A stretch of DNA of 64,000 nt from Beijerinckiaceae bacterium RH AL1 (GCA_901457705.2 LR590083.2:496001-560000); one strand, 5' to 3'; positions 1-9,991 are shown, counted from the first letter of the stretch. A program made the numbers and translations. Notes: generated by a model from the sequence alone, not told the origin.

Positions 1-342
1 GGCGTCGGCACCATGGTCGCCGAGGGCAAGGAGCTGCGCGAGTTCGAGGGCGACACCTACGTGATGGAGACGTGGCTGCGGGCCGACGTCGCCCTGATCC
101 ATGCCTGGAAGGCCGACCACGAAGGCAACCTCGTGTTCCGCAAGACGGCGCGCAACTTCAACCCCGCGATGGCGACGGCGGCCGAGACGACGATCGTCCA
201 GGCCGAGGAGATCGTCGAGACGGGCGCGCTCGACGGCGACGCGATCCATACGCCGGGCATCTTCGTGCACCGCCTCGTCGCCGTGCCGGGCTTCTACAAG
301 CCGATCGAGAAGCGCACCGTGCGCGCGAAGGCGGCCGCCTGA
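1..342 (+). CDS. scoA: 3-oxoacid CoA-transferase subunit A, C-terminal part
   Basis: The reading frame is open from base 1 (Gly-Val-Gly-Thr-Met-Val-Ala-Glu-Gly-Lys), so the gene begins upstream and about the last 113 codons are seen. The GVGT..AEGKE segment, the following ADVALIHAW and the GNLVFRKTARNFNP stretch are typical of the A subunit of succinyl-CoA:3-ketoacid CoA-transferase, which moves CoA from succinyl-CoA to acetoacetate in ketone-body and PHB breakdown. The B subunit is encoded at 924, separated by a cupin gene. The N-terminal half lies outside the window. Confidence 0.9.
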   Translation, partial: GVGTMVAEGKELREFEGDTYVMETWLRADVALIHAWKADHEGNLVFRKTARNFNPAMATAAETTIVQAEEIVETGALDGDAIHTPGIFVHRLVAVPGFYKPIEKRTVRAKAAA

Positions 343-348
343 CTATGA

Positions 349-452
349 TCCGGCCGTCATTGCGAGCCGAAGGCGAAGCAACCCAGGGGCCGCGTGGCGC
401 AGGCTGCGGCGGGCGGCCCCTGGGTTGCTTCGCTGCGCTCGCAATGACGGCC
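349..452. repeat. Long imperfect inverted repeat (REP-like)
   Basis: The left arm, beginning ggccgtcattgcgag near 352, is mirrored by ctcgcaatgacggcc ending at 452. The inner parts also pair (gcaacccaggggccgc with gcggcccctgggttgc). The element fills most of the gap between scoA and the cupin gene. Elements with the core attgcgag..gaagcaa are common dispersed intergenic repeats in rhizobial genomes. In RNA it would form a large hairpin and could stabilise or attenuate the polycistronic message, but no T-run follows, so it is not a standard terminator. Confidence 0.75.
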
Positions 453-484
453 CCGGGACCGAAGCAGCCTAGGGATCTCCGCTC

Positions 485-922
485 ATGATGCAGTCCGACA
501 ACGATGGCTTCCGCGTCGTCCGCGAGGGCGCGGCGTTCCGCGGCAAGCAGGGCCACGTCTATCGGCCGGCGATCTCGGCCGAGGCGGTGGGCTCCAAGGC
601 GCTGCACATGCAGCTCCTCGAGATTGCGCCGGGCGAGCGTGCCCATGCGCACAAGCACGAGCGCCACGAGACGGCGATCCACGTGCTGAAGGGCGTGTCG
701 GGCTGCTTCTGGGGCGATCGCCTGCAGCACCACGCCATCGCGGGGGCCGGCGAATTCGTCTATATCGCCGCCGACGTGCCGCATCTGCCCTACAATCGAA
801 GCGACAGCGAGCCGGTGATCGCGGTCATCGCCCGCACCGACCCCAACGAGCAGGAGAGCGTCGTGCTGCTGCCGGAGCTCGAGGCGGGGGTCGACTGGTC
901 GAAGGCAAAGGAAGAGGTCTGA
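485..922 (+). CDS. Cupin-domain protein
   Basis: This 145-residue protein is a single cupin barrel. Cupin motif 1 is visible around residues 55-78 (HAHKHERHETAIHVLKG) and a motif 2-like segment around 93-110 (GEFVYIAADVPHLPYN), giving His and Glu residues able to hold one metal ion. Substrate and reaction are not evident. It sits between the two CoA-transferase subunit genes, with its stop one base before scoB, so it is almost certainly co-transcribed and may act in the same catabolic route or sense a related metabolite. The start is the first of two adjacent ATG codons. Confidence 0.8.
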   Translation: MMQSDNDGFRVVREGAAFRGKQGHVYRPAISAEAVGSKALHMQLLEIAPGERAHAHKHERHETAIHVLKGVSGCFWGDRLQHHAIAGAGEFVYIAADVPHLPYNRSDSEPVIAVIARTDPNEQESVVLLPELEAGVDWSKAKEEV

Positions 923-923
923 C

Positions 924-1586
<663 letters not shown>

Positions 1587-1588
1587 GC

Positions 1589-1843
1589 TCACGCCGCGAG
1601 CTGGCAGAGCAGCTCGCTCGGCACGTCGCCGATCGCGCAGACGAGCAGCGGCTCGAGGAAGACGCCGGCCGCCGCATCCGCGCGGTCGCGCAGGACGATC
1701 ACGCCCGCATAGAAGGGGGCCAGCGAATCCGCCATCGCGATCGCGGTGCCGCGGACGGCGGTCTTGCGCGGCGCACCCGGATGCAGGGCGCCGCGGGCGC
1801 CGATCAGAAACGGAACAACAATGTAGGTGGTCGTCAGCGCCAT
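1589..1843 (-). CDS. Small conserved hypothetical protein
   Basis: This 84-residue protein starts MALTTTYIVVPFLIGARGALHP and is convergent with scoB, ending two bases from its stop. It has mixed hydrophobic and charged composition with no clear signal peptide or transmembrane helix. I do not recognise a named domain, and no function is proposed. Its codon use matches the neighbourhood and the frame is undisturbed, which supports a real gene. Confidence 0.55.
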   Translation of the reverse strand: MALTTTYIVVPFLIGARGALHPGAPRKTAVRGTAIAMADSLAPFYAGVIVLRDRADAAAGVFLEPLLVCAIGDVPSELLCQLAA

Positions 1844-1902
1844 GGCTCATCCCCTCACGAGGATGAGAACATAAAGCGAACGCGGCAGCCGGGCAACCGG
1901 AA

Positions 1903-3117
1903 TCAGGGATGGTCGCTGGGCGGCGGACCGATGCCGATCTTCGTCTTGTAGACGAAGATCGGGTACTCGACCTTGGAGACGCCGTCGTTGAATGGCGCCA
2001 TGCGGTCGAGCTGCGCCGCCGGCATGTAGAGATAGCCGGCGTCGTCGATCCACATGGCGTCAACCCACAGGAGCCGCCGATCCTCGACGACGATCGACTT
2101 CGAGCCGTCGGCCTTGATCGCGAGGATGCGGTGGTGGTCGACGTCGGAGACGTAGATCGTGCCCTCGGCATCGATCGCCGTGCCGCCGGTCGACGGCGTC
2201 TTGGCGAAGGTCGTGACGTGCTTGGAGAGCTGCTTCGAGTCGATCTTCGGGTCGTCGAGGTAGCGCGTGGCGATCCGCGACATCGGGCCGGAGGCCGGCT
2301 GGTAGAAGAAGAACTTCCCGTCCGGCGACACTTCGAGCTGGTCGGCGTGGATCTTGATCGGCTTGCCGTCGGGCCCGCGCATCACGTGCGCGTCGCCGGT
2401 CATCGGACGCTGCGCGGTCATCGAGGGATCGTTGTCGAGGACGCGGCGCGTCGCCCCGGAGGCGAGATCGAGGACGATGACGCCCGGCGCGCCCGCGTCC
2501 GTGATGTAGGCGATCTGGCCGTGGAAGCGGATGTCGTCGACGAAGCTCTTGTCGCTCGTCGCGCCGTCGAGGTCGTAGACGCGGTCGACCTTGCCGGCGG
2601 CGACGTCGACCTTCACGATCTTCGGGCCGTGCGGCAGCTTGGGCTTCTCGAAGCCCGGCGCGCCGGTGTCGACGACCCACAGGGCGCCGTCCGGCCCGAT
2701 GCGCAGCGCGTTGACGCGCACGAACGCCTTGGCGGGGTCGCCGCCCTGCGTCCAGCCGTTCCAGGTCTCGTCGGGGTAGGCGACCGGCTTGCCGTCCTTC
2801 CACTCGACGACCTGCGGCCCGCGGCTGCCGTCGATGCGCGAGAAGGGCAGGAAGATGCGGCCGTCGCGCGTCGTCGCGATGCCGTTGGCGACCGTGTCGC
2901 TCTTGAGGACGGTGTCGAGCGGCGCGTCGAGCGGCTTGTAGTTCGCGCCGGGCGGCTGCGCATCGGGCGCCGGCGGCGCGTTGGTGGCCGGCGGCGCGTT
3001 GCCTGCCGGCGGCGCAGCCGGTGCTGGCGGCGCATTCGGTGCCGGCGGCGCCTGGGCGAAGGCGGGGCTGGCCAGGAAGGCGACGACGAGCGCCGACGAG
3101 AGCAGGGAAGGTCGCAT
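1903..3117 (-). CDS. Secreted major royal jelly/yellow-like protein
   Basis: The 404-residue product opens with a signal peptide (cleavage near residue 22, AFAQA), then a Pro/Ala/Asn-rich low-complexity linker to about residue 60. The rest looks like a six-bladed beta-propeller of the major royal jelly/yellow family: DGRIFLPFSR, NALRIGPDGALWVVDTGAP, FVDDIRFHGQIAYITDAG, DQLEVSPDGKFFFYQP and STGGTAIDAEGTIYVSDVDHHRI are the recurrent strand signatures. Bacterial members are exported proteins of unknown substrate, sometimes annotated as L-dopachrome tautomerase-related. It is monocistronic as far as can be seen. Confidence 0.8.
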   Translation of the reverse strand: MRPSLLSSALVVAFLASPAFAQAPPAPNAPPAPAAPPAGNAPPATNAPPAPDAQPPGANYKPLDAPLDTVLKSDTVANGIATTRDGRIFLPFSRIDGSRGPQVVEWKDGKPVAYPDETWNGWTQGGDPAKAFVRVNALRIGPDGALWVVDTGAPGFEKPKLPHGPKIVKVDVAAGKVDRVYDLDGATSDKSFVDDIRFHGQIAYITDAGAPGVIVLDLASGATRRVLDNDPSMTAQRPMTGDAHVMRGPDGKPIKIHADQLEVSPDGKFFFYQPASGPMSRIATRYLDDPKIDSKQLSKHVTTFAKTPSTGGTAIDAEGTIYVSDVDHHRILAIKADGSKSIVVEDRRLLWVDAMWIDDAGYLYMPAAQLDRMAPFNDGVSKVEYPIFVYKTKIGIGPPPSDHP

Positions 3118-3164
3118 CGGATCACACCCTTAGCTTGACGGGGCGCCGTGGCAAGGGCGCGCCC

Positions 3165-4097
3165 TCACATCAGGCCGCCGACGCTGCCGTCGGCGCGTTG
3201 CTGGTCGGCGACCAGCACCCCGAGACGCGCGTAGTCGGCGACCACCCGGTCGTTGTCGTCGCGCAGCACCGCATCCACGTAGCGCATGCCGAAGCGGATG
3301 TCGGGGCCGGAATAGGCGCGCGAGTCGGCGACCATCTGGCCGATCGCCGGATCGTGCGCGCGCACGTTGAGGAACAGCCGCACGGCGGCGAGGTCCTCGT
3401 GCGCGGCATGGTAGCCGTCAAGCGGGCTCGCCTCGTCGATCACGTGCATCATCGTGAACAGGATCGCGAAGGCGGGGATGCGGTCGCGCAGCAGCGGCAG
3501 CTCGACGACATAGGCATGCGCGACGCCTTCCTCGGACGTCGTGCGCACCAGCATGTGCAGCGACAGCTCGGCATTCGACAGCACCGTGTTGCGGCCGTTG
3601 GCGATGCGCACCATCAGCGTCGGCTTGCCGTTGTGCTGCGCGACGACGGGGTTCTCGGCGTAGAGGATCTTCGCCTTCGGCTTCGAGAAGCGGATAAAGA
3701 GAAGGCCCGTCATGATGGCGGTGAAGACCGTGCCGACGACGATCTCGATGCTCGAGATCACGTGGCCGTAGGTCGTGCCGGGATACATCTCGCCGTAGCC
3801 GACCGTCGCCAGCGTCTCGAGCGAGAAGAAGAATGCGCTGAGCAAGCCGGGATGCGGCTCGTTGGCGATCGCGCCGGGCTGCAGCGTGTAGAGGGCGGCG
3901 AAGGTGAGGTTCAGGGCCAGCTCGGCGGCAAGGAAGAGCAGGACGAAGCGCGTCCAGTCGAGCGAGACGGCGAAATAGTAGGGATCGTGCAGGTCGATCC
4001 TGGCGATGCCCTTGCGGATGAAGGACGTGTCCTGGCGCGGCGGCGTCGTCGGCTTGGCGCGCGGGGGCGCCCATGGCAGCTTCGGCGCGCCGGTCAT
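3165..4097 (-). CDS. Inward-rectifier potassium channel, KirBac type
   Basis: The 310-residue protein has the Kir layout: a cytoplasmic N-terminus with a slide helix (DPYYFAVSLDW, about 38-48), TM1 about 50-72, a pore helix and potassium filter TVGYG at 98-102, TM2 about 112-135, and a C-terminal immunoglobulin-like Kir domain starting KPKAKILYAENPVV. The FFFSLETLATVGYG segment matches prokaryotic Kir channels. It would conduct K+ across the inner membrane. The stop codon is one base from the end of cmk, so it may be the distal gene of the aroA-cmk transcript's neighbourhood or separately expressed. Confidence 0.9.
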   Translation of the reverse strand: MTGAPKLPWAPPRAKPTTPPRQDTSFIRKGIARIDLHDPYYFAVSLDWTRFVLLFLAAELALNLTFAALYTLQPGAIANEPHPGLLSAFFFSLETLATVGYGEMYPGTTYGHVISSIEIVVGTVFTAIMTGLLFIRFSKPKAKILYAENPVVAQHNGKPTLMVRIANGRNTVLSNAELSLHMLVRTTSEEGVAHAYVVELPLLRDRIPAFAILFTMMHVIDEASPLDGYHAAHEDLAAVRLFLNVRAHDPAIGQMVADSRAYSGPDIRFGMRYVDAVLRDDNDRVVADYARLGVLVADQQRADGSVGGLM

Positions 4098-4098
4098 C

Positions 4099-4731
4099 TC
4101 AGCCGGCCCCGGCGCGGCGAGATTCGACGATCTCGCGGGCTCTTGCGAAGGCCGCCTCGACGTCGAGCGTCGTCGTATCGAGCCGCACGGCGTCCTCGGC
4201 GACCCTGAGCGGCGCCGAGGCGCGGTCGGAGTCGCGGGCGTCGCGGCGGCGGATGTCGGCGAGCACGTCGTCGAGCTTGACCGGCTCGCCGCGACCGACG
4301 AGCTCGCGCCAGCGCCGCTCGGCGCGCGCCTCGGGGCTCGCGGTGACGAAGATCTTGATCGGCGCCGAGGGACAGATCACCGTGCCGATGTCGCGCCCGT
4401 CGAGCACCGCGCCGCCGGGGCGCCCGGCGAAGGCCCGCTGCGCCGCCAGCAGCGCCGCGCGCACCGCCGGCACCGCGGCGACGATGGAGGCCGCCTCGCC
4501 CATCTCCTTGCCGCGCAGGCGCGCCTCGTCGAGCGCCAGCGGGTCGAGCGTCTCGGCCGCGCGCACCGCCGCCTCGCGGTCGTCGAGCGCCCCGCCGAGG
4601 TCGAGCACGGCACGCGCGGTGGCGCGATAGAGCAGGCCGGTGTCGAGGTGGGGCAGGCGGTAGGCCTCGGCGAGCCGCTTGGCGAGCGTGCCCTTGCCGG
4701 AGGCGGCCGGCCCGTCGATGGCGATGATCAC
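4099..4731 (-). CDS. cmk: Cytidylate kinase
   Basis: CMP/dCMP kinase of 210 residues when started at the GTG at 4731. That start gives [15 protein letters not shown], with the P-loop at residues 7-15, and overlaps the aroA stop as GTGA, so translation is coupled. The CMP-binding segment ([20 protein letters not shown]) and the lid ([15 protein letters not shown]) are present. A longer open frame upstream runs through aroA and is Arg-rich noise. The aroA-cmk pairing is normal for alphaproteobacteria. Confidence 0.93.
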   Translation of the reverse strand: MIIAIDGPAASGKGTLAKRLAEAYRLPHLDTGLLYRATARAVLDLGGALDDREAAVRAAETLDPLALDEARLRGKEMGEAASIVAAVPAVRAALLAAQRAFAGRPGGAVLDGRDIGTVICPSAPIKIFVTASPEARAERRWRELVGRGEPVKLDDVLADIRRRDARDSDRASAPLRVAEDAVRLDTTTLDVEAAFARAREIVESRRAGAG

Positions 4732-6071
4732 GAGAAGGTCGCCCCGAGCCGGCCGAGGTCGGCCGCGAAGGTCGGATAGCTCGTCGCGATCATCGCGGCA
4801 TCGTCGATCGTCACGGGCTTTCGCGACGCCAGGCCGAGGCAGAGGAAGCTCATCGCGATGCGATGGTCGAGGTGCGTCTCGATCGCGCCGCCGCCGCCCG
4901 CGACATCGCCGTCGCCGCCGCGCACGACGAGGTCGTCGCCCTCGATCGCATGATCGACCCCGCATTGCGCGAGACCCGCGGCGACGGCTTCGAGACGATC
5001 GGACTCCTTCACCCGCAGCTCATGCAGGCCGTTCATCCGGGTGACGCCGGACGCGAAGGCAGCCGCGACGGCGAGCACGGGGTACTCGTCGATCATCGAC
5101 GGCGCGCGGGCCGCCGGCACGTCGACGCCCTTCAGCGCAGAGGCGCGCACGCGCAGGTCGGAGACGTCCTCGCCGCCCTCGACGCGGCGATCCAGCTCCT
5201 CGATCGCGCCGCCCATCTCGCGCAGCGTGGTGATGAGGCCGATGCGCAGCGGGTTCATCATGACGCCCTCGACGACGATGTCGGAGCCCGGCACGACGAG
5301 CGCGGCGACGATGGCGAAGGCGGCCGACGAGGGATCGGCGGGCACGACGATCGGGCGCGGCCGCAGCTCGGGACGCCCCTGCAGCGCGATCTTGCGACCG
5401 GCCTCGCCGTGCGGCTCGACGACGACGTCGGCGCCGAGGAAAGCAAGAAGCTTCTCGGTGTGGTCGCGCGACGCCTCGCTCTCGATCACCGTTGTGCGCC
5501 CCGGCGAGTTGAGGCCGGCGAGCAGGACCGCTGACTTGATCTGCGCCGAGGCGACGGGCGTGCGGTACTCGATCGGCGTCGGCTCGGCGGTGCCCTGGAT
5601 GACGATCGGGCAGCGGCCGCCCTCCGCCTGCTCGACGACCTCTACGCCCATCAGCGCCAGCGGATCGAGAATGCGGCGCATCGGCCGCTTGCGCAGCGAG
5701 GCGTCGCCATCGAAGCGCGCGCGGATCGGATGGCCGCCGACGACGCCGAGCATCAGCCGCGAGCCTGTCCCCGCATTGCCGAAGTCGAGCGTGTCGCGCG
5801 GCGCCAGCAGCGTCCCGATGCCGACGCCCTGGACGACCCAGGCGTCCGCGTCCCGCGTGATCGTCGCGCCGAGCGCGCGCGCGGCGGCCGCGGTGCGCAT
5901 CACGTCCTCGCCCTCGAGCAGGCCGGTGACCCGCGTGGTGCCGACGGTGAGCAGGCCGAAGATCATCGCCCGGTGCGAGATCGACTTGTCGCCCGGCGGC
6001 CGGAGGCGTCCCCGTAGCGGGGTGCCGCTCGTGGCGGTCAACGGCCTCGTTTCGGATGCGTGCGACGACAC
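4728..6071 (-). CDS. aroA: 3-phosphoshikimate 1-carboxyvinyltransferase, class II
   Basis: EPSP synthase joins shikimate-3-phosphate and phosphoenolpyruvate in aromatic amino-acid synthesis. The product is about 447 residues from the GTG at 6071, the usual class II length. The frame stays open to an ATG at 6182, but that extension is Arg-rich and unlike the family. The PGDKSISHR motif contains the catalytic Lys (about residue 29). LASAQ-type, TRDHTEK-like and VKESDRL segments are present, and the overall pattern follows the Agrobacterium CP4 type. The glyphosate-critical position in [11 protein letters not shown] is Gly (about 101) rather than the Ala of CP4. Confidence 0.92.
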   Translation of the reverse strand: MSSHASETRPLTATSGTPLRGRLRPPGDKSISHRAMIFGLLTVGTTRVTGLLEGEDVMRTAAAARALGATITRDADAWVVQGVGIGTLLAPRDTLDFGNAGTGSRLMLGVVGGHPIRARFDGDASLRKRPMRRILDPLALMGVEVVEQAEGGRCPIVIQGTAEPTPIEYRTPVASAQIKSAVLLAGLNSPGRTTVIESEASRDHTEKLLAFLGADVVVEPHGEAGRKIALQGRPELRPRPIVVPADPSSAAFAIVAALVVPGSDIVVEGVMMNPLRIGLITTLREMGGAIEELDRRVEGGEDVSDLRVRASALKGVDVPAARAPSMIDEYPVLAVAAAFASGVTRMNGLHELRVKESDRLEAVAAGLAQCGVDHAIEGDDLVVRGGDGDVAGGGGAIETHLDHRIAMSFLCLGLASRKPVTIDDAAMIATSYPTFAADLGRLGATFS

Positions 6072-6263
6072 GGTGATCCTCTGCTGTCGGCGAAAGGGGG
6101 ATGACGCCCGGGGCCGTAGCATGGCCGCTCGCGGCCTGTCATCCGAGCGGCGCCGCTGCCGGGCCAACTTCGCATTTGACACGCGCCGCGCCCGCCACTA
6201 ACCGACCCGCCACGCTTTATCGCGGGGGTGCGACGCGCGGCCCCGCCCCACAAGGTTCACTCC

Positions 6264-6650
6264 GTGGCGAAACCCGATCTCGGCGGCAAGCGCCAATGCG
6301 CCAACTGCGGCACCAAGTTCTTCGATCTCAACAAGAACCCGATCACCTGTCCGAAGTGCGGCACCATCTTCGAGCTGGCCAGCGCGGCCCCGGCGCGCGC
6401 CAGCCGCGCGGCGGCGGCGGATGACGACGAGACCGAGACCGAGGACGCCGCGGAAGTCGTGTCGCTGGAGGATGCCGACCAGGCCGAGGACGGCAAGGTG
6501 GCGGTGGTGTCGCCGGACGAGGACGACACGGCCGACACCGACGACGATGCGGCGACCGACGACGACGACACCTTCCTCGAGGAGGAAGAGGACGACGGCG
6601 ACGTCTCCGATCTCATCGAAGGCGACCGGGACGACGACGAGGAGCGCTGA
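6264..6650 (+). CDS. FYDLN-acid zinc-ribbon protein (TIGR02300 family)
   Basis: The 128-residue protein starts at GTG 6264 (VAKPDLGGKRQC). A compact zinc ribbon CANCG..KFFDLNKNP..CPKCG occupies residues 11-35 and includes the FxDLN signature that names the family. The remainder is a very acidic low-complexity tail of Asp, Glu, Thr and Ala. The family is nearly confined to alphaproteobacteria and its function is unknown; the acidic tail suggests binding to a basic partner. It is divergent from aroA, with about 190 bases between them for two promoters. Confidence 0.85.
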   Translation: MAKPDLGGKRQCANCGTKFFDLNKNPITCPKCGTIFELASAAPARASRAAAADDDETETEDAAEVVSLEDADQAEDGKVAVVSPDEDDTADTDDDAATDDDDTFLEEEEDDGDVSDLIEGDRDDDEER

Positions 6651-6679
6651 GGCGCTCCCGCTTTTCGGCGGGGATGGCC

Positions 6680-6710
6680 GGCCCGCCCGGGATGCGCAAA
6701 CGGGCCTTTT
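6680..6710 (+). terminator. Possible intrinsic terminator after the FYDLN gene
   Basis: GGCCCG (6680-6685) pairs with CGGGCC (6701-6706) and is followed directly by TTTT. It lies 30 bases beyond the FYDLN stop and before thyX. The loop is long (15 bases), which makes it a moderate candidate. Confidence 0.45.
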
Positions 6711-6747
6711 GCCCTAGCCTCGCCGCCCGACCAGAGCACGGTGGCCC

Positions 6748-7689
6748 ATGACCCTCAGCGACGCCCAGCGACAGGAGATCGAGGAGGCCCGCCGCGCCGA
6801 GGCGACGACGTGCCGTCCGACCGTGCCGGCGCTGGAGGAAATCCTCTTCCAGCCGATCCCGCTGCTCGATCACGGCTTCGTCCGGGTGATCGACTACATG
6901 GGCGACGATGCCGCCGTGGTGCAGGCGGCGCGCGTGTCGTACGGGCGCGGCACCCGCAAGGTCCAGGAGGACCGCGGCCTCATCAACTACCTCATGCGGC
7001 ACTGGCACACGACGCCGTTCGAGATGGCCGAGATCAAGCTGCACGTGAAGCTGCCGATCTTCGTCGCGCGCCAGTGGATCCGCCACCGCATGGCATCGGT
7101 GAACGAGTATTCCGCCCGCTATTCCGTGCTCGACCGCGAGTTCTACCTGCCGGCGGAAGACCAGCTGAAGGCGCAGGCGACGACCAACCGCCAGGGCCGC
7201 GGCGATGCGCTGACGGGCGAGGAGGCGGCGCGCGTGCTCGACCTGCTGCGCGCCGACGGCGAGCGCACCTACGAGAGCTACGCCTGGATGCTGAACGAGG
7301 ACGAGAGCGGCGCCCGCCTCGACGCCTCCCGCGACGGCCTCGCCCGCGAGCTGGCGCGCATCAACCTGACGCTCGCGACCTATACGCAGTGGTACTGGAA
7401 GACCGACCTACACAACCTGATGAACTTCCTGCGCCTGCGCGCCGACGCGCACGCACAGTACGAGATCCGCGTCTACGCCGAGGCGCTTGTCGACGTGATG
7501 GCGCGCTGGGTGCCGCTGTCGCACGAGGCTTTCCTCGAGCACCGCCTCGGCGCGGTCACCCTGTCGCGCTCGGCGCTCGCCGCTGTGCGTCGCCTGGTGG
7601 CCGGCGAGAAGATCGACGCCGCCACGAGCGGCCTCGGTGCGCGCGAATGGCGCGAGGTCGCCGCCGCGCTGGGGCTGGCGCAGGACTGA
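6748..7689 (+). CDS. thyX: FAD-dependent thymidylate synthase
   Basis: ThyX makes dTMP from dUMP with methylene-tetrahydrofolate and FAD. The 313-residue product carries the diagnostic RHRxxSxNExSxRYS motif (QWIRHRMASVNEYSARYS) and the following EFYLP. WYWKTDLHNLMNFLRLR is the conserved nucleotide- and FAD-binding helix region. The length is that of the proteobacterial long form. No thyA is visible in the window. The gene stands alone, with the next gene convergent. Confidence 0.95.
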   Translation: MTLSDAQRQEIEEARRAEATTCRPTVPALEEILFQPIPLLDHGFVRVIDYMGDDAAVVQAARVSYGRGTRKVQEDRGLINYLMRHWHTTPFEMAEIKLHVKLPIFVARQWIRHRMASVNEYSARYSVLDREFYLPAEDQLKAQATTNRQGRGDALTGEEAARVLDLLRADGERTYESYAWMLNEDESGARLDASRDGLARELARINLTLATYTQWYWKTDLHNLMNFLRLRADAHAQYEIRVYAEALVDVMARWVPLSHEAFLEHRLGAVTLSRSALAAVRRLVAGEKIDAATSGLGAREWREVAAALGLAQD

Positions 7690-7776
7690 GGGCGCCAGCG
7701 CCGGCTGTTTGCTCTCCCACGAAGCCGGGCGGCGCCCGCGCACAGGCCGGCTTATCCTAACTGGTTTGACGCCAAG

Positions 7777-9876
7777 CTACTCGGCCGCAACCTTCGTCTT
7801 CTCGCGAGGCGTGAACAGTCCGTCTGCCGTCGGCTCCATGGTAAGCACGCGATCGTGGTGGTCGACGAGGGACGGCCGATGCGCGATCGACACGACCGTG
7901 GCCTTCGGCAGGAGACGCGCGATCGTCTCGTAGGTCCGCCGCTCGAGGTCGACGTCCATGGCGCTCGTCGCCTCGTCGAGCAGCAGCCAGTCCGGCTGTG
8001 CGAGGATCGCACGGGCAATCGCGAGGCGCTGCTGCTCGCCGCCGGAGAGGCGTTGCGTCCAGTTGTCGTCGAGGCCGAGCTTGTCGGTCAGCTTTTCCAG
8101 GCCGACTTCGGTCAGCACTTTTTTCAAGGTCGCTTCGTCGAAGGTCCCGGCGGGCTCCGGATAGGAGACCGCAGCGGCCAGGGTGCCGACCGGCAGATAG
8201 GGCTTCTGCGGCAGCACCATCACCTTGGCGCCGGCCGGCGCCGCGACCTTCCCGTCGCCGTAGGGCCAGACGCCGGAGATCGCGCGGAAGAGGGTCGACT
8301 TGCCGGAGCCGGAGGGCCCGACGACCAGCACGTTCTCGTTGGCGGCAAGGCGCAGGTCGAACGGCTTGAGCAGCGGAGAGCCGTCTGGCAGGTCCAGCGA
8401 TACGCCGGAGAGCACGAAGTCGCGGGTCGGCTCGACGGGATGCGCGACTTCGGGCACCGGTGCGCCGGCAGCCAGCGACGCGTCGAACGTCGTGAGACGC
8501 GCGAGGACCGAGCGGAAATCGGCGAGGTTGTCATAGTAGGTGATGAAGAAGGTCAGCGCCGAGTTGACCATCCCGAACGCCTGCAGCGTCAGCGTCATGT
8601 CGCCGAGCGTCACGATCTTGGCGAAGAAGAACGGCGCCAGGATGATTAGTGGCACGTAGTTGCTGATGCTTTCGAAGAAGTTCTGGAAGACGCTCAGGTT
8701 CGCCTTGACGATGACGATCGAGAAGAAGTTGCGGATGATCGAGACGAAGCGCTCGGACAGGATGCCGCGCTCGGTCTTTTCGCCGAAGAGAAGCGCGATC
8801 TGCTCGCTGTATTCGCGCAGACGCGCGAGCGAGAAGCGGTAGTTCGCTTCGTAGTGCTGACGCGCGAAGGCCAGCGTTGCCAGCTTGCGGCCGATGCCCA
8901 TCGTCCCGCCCGTGCCGAGCATGGCGAACGCAAGAGCGCACCAGAACAGGAAGCCCGGCATGTGGAAGCCCGTGCCGGGGAACGTCAGCTTCTGCGATGC
9001 CGTCCAGAGAATGATGGAATAGGCGACGAGCGACGAGAGCTGGGCGATCAGGTTGATCGAGAAGTTGTAGATGCCGAGGCCGCCGAACATGCCGCCGTTG
9101 ATGAAGCGGGGCACGTCCTCCTGGATGCGCTGGTCCGGATTGTCGGTGCCGACACCCGCCAGCATCATCCCGTAGTGATTGTGCCGGTCGAGCCAGCGGC
9201 CCGAATAGTCTTCAGTCAGGAACTCCCGCCAGCGGATGAACAAGGTGTTGGAGACGACGAACTCGATGTAGAGGGAGACGAGATAGGGAACGAGATAGAT
9301 CGGATAGTCGACGAGCACGGCGTGCCAGAACGCCGGCGGGTCGCCGCTCTGCAGCGAATTGAACAGCGTGCGGCTGACGAACGAGATGTTCACCACCATG
9401 AACACCTGGAGCTGGTTGATCGCCACGAGAAACATCAGCGCACCGGCCGCGGCACGCCGCTCACTGACGCGAAAGCCGAGCAACGGCACGCGCATCGTGC
9501 CGGCAGTGCGGAAGTAGCGGTCGGCGATGTCGAGCGCCCGTCGCGCCACGGGTATGTAGGCCGCGACATAGGCGAGCACGCAGAACAGCGCGACGGTGAT
9601 CGCGACGCTGCTCGGGACCCGGATACCTTCAAGCGCCGCCGGCCAGCGGCCGAGCGCGCTGACGCAGACGCAGGTGCCGAGGATCACCGTCTCGGTCGCG
9701 AAGAAGCGGATCAGGATGCGGATGAACGTCGAGGTGTTCTCGGCCGCCATGAACGTGACGACGGCGGCGAGGAACGAAAAGGCCGCAAGAAGGTAGACGA
9801 CCCCATGACCGCTCGCGTGCGCGACGTATACGGCCGCCGCGCTGAACAGCGCGACCACGAGAGCAAGAAACTTCAT
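7777..9876 (-). CDS. ABC transporter, fused permease and ATPase (ABC_membrane_2/SbmA-BacA-like type)
   Basis: The 699-residue protein joins two domains. The N-terminal part holds about seven hydrophobic segments, including an extra set in the first 120 residues. The permease core has the signature LTEDYSGRWLDRHNHYGM and DNPDQRIQEDVPRF, as in SbmA/BacA, YddA and peroxisomal ABCD transporters. The ATPase domain occupies about 490-690, with Walker A GPSGSGKST, signature LSGGEQQR and Walker B WLLLDEATSAMD. It is a half-transporter, expected to dimerise in the inner membrane. The substrate is unknown; relatives move peptides, cobalamin or very-long-chain acyl compounds. Confidence 0.85.
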   Translation of the reverse strand: MKFLALVVALFSAAAVYVAHASGHGVVYLLAAFSFLAAVVTFMAAENTSTFIRILIRFFATETVILGTCVCVSALGRWPAALEGIRVPSSVAITVALFCVLAYVAAYIPVARRALDIADRYFRTAGTMRVPLLGFRVSERRAAAGALMFLVAINQLQVFMVVNISFVSRTLFNSLQSGDPPAFWHAVLVDYPIYLVPYLVSLYIEFVVSNTLFIRWREFLTEDYSGRWLDRHNHYGMMLAGVGTDNPDQRIQEDVPRFINGGMFGGLGIYNFSINLIAQLSSLVAYSIILWTASQKLTFPGTGFHMPGFLFWCALAFAMLGTGGTMGIGRKLATLAFARQHYEANYRFSLARLREYSEQIALLFGEKTERGILSERFVSIIRNFFSIVIVKANLSVFQNFFESISNYVPLIILAPFFFAKIVTLGDMTLTLQAFGMVNSALTFFITYYDNLADFRSVLARLTTFDASLAAGAPVPEVAHPVEPTRDFVLSGVSLDLPDGSPLLKPFDLRLAANENVLVVGPSGSGKSTLFRAISGVWPYGDGKVAAPAGAKVMVLPQKPYLPVGTLAAAVSYPEPAGTFDEATLKKVLTEVGLEKLTDKLGLDDNWTQRLSGGEQQRLAIARAILAQPDWLLLDEATSAMDVDLERRTYETIARLLPKATVVSIAHRPSLVDHHDRVLTMEPTADGLFTPREKTKVAAE

Positions 9877-9933
9877 GGGGCGTTTCCTTTGAGGCTAGCC
9901 CCTGCTTCCAAATGCCAATTACGACGTCAAGAG

Positions 9934-9973
9934 GGCGTCGCGCCGAGGTTACGAACTGTTCACGCGCGACGCC
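9934..9973 (-). terminator. Strong hairpin between ihfA and the ABC transporter gene
   Basis: A perfect 10-base stem (ggcgtcgcgc at 9934-9943 with gcgcgacgcc at 9964-9973) closes a 20-base loop just past the ihfA stop. There is no clear T-run on the minus strand (ctcttgac follows), so it could be a weak terminator or a 3'-end stabiliser. Confidence 0.45.
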
Positions 9974-9991
9974 GGTGTCGGAACGCGAGCT

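Noticed and set aside
4732..4965. N-terminal extension of cmk to 4965
   Set aside because: It overlaps aroA, is Arg-rich and has no family support. The GTG at 4731 gives the exact start of the P-loop kinase and a GTGA overlap.
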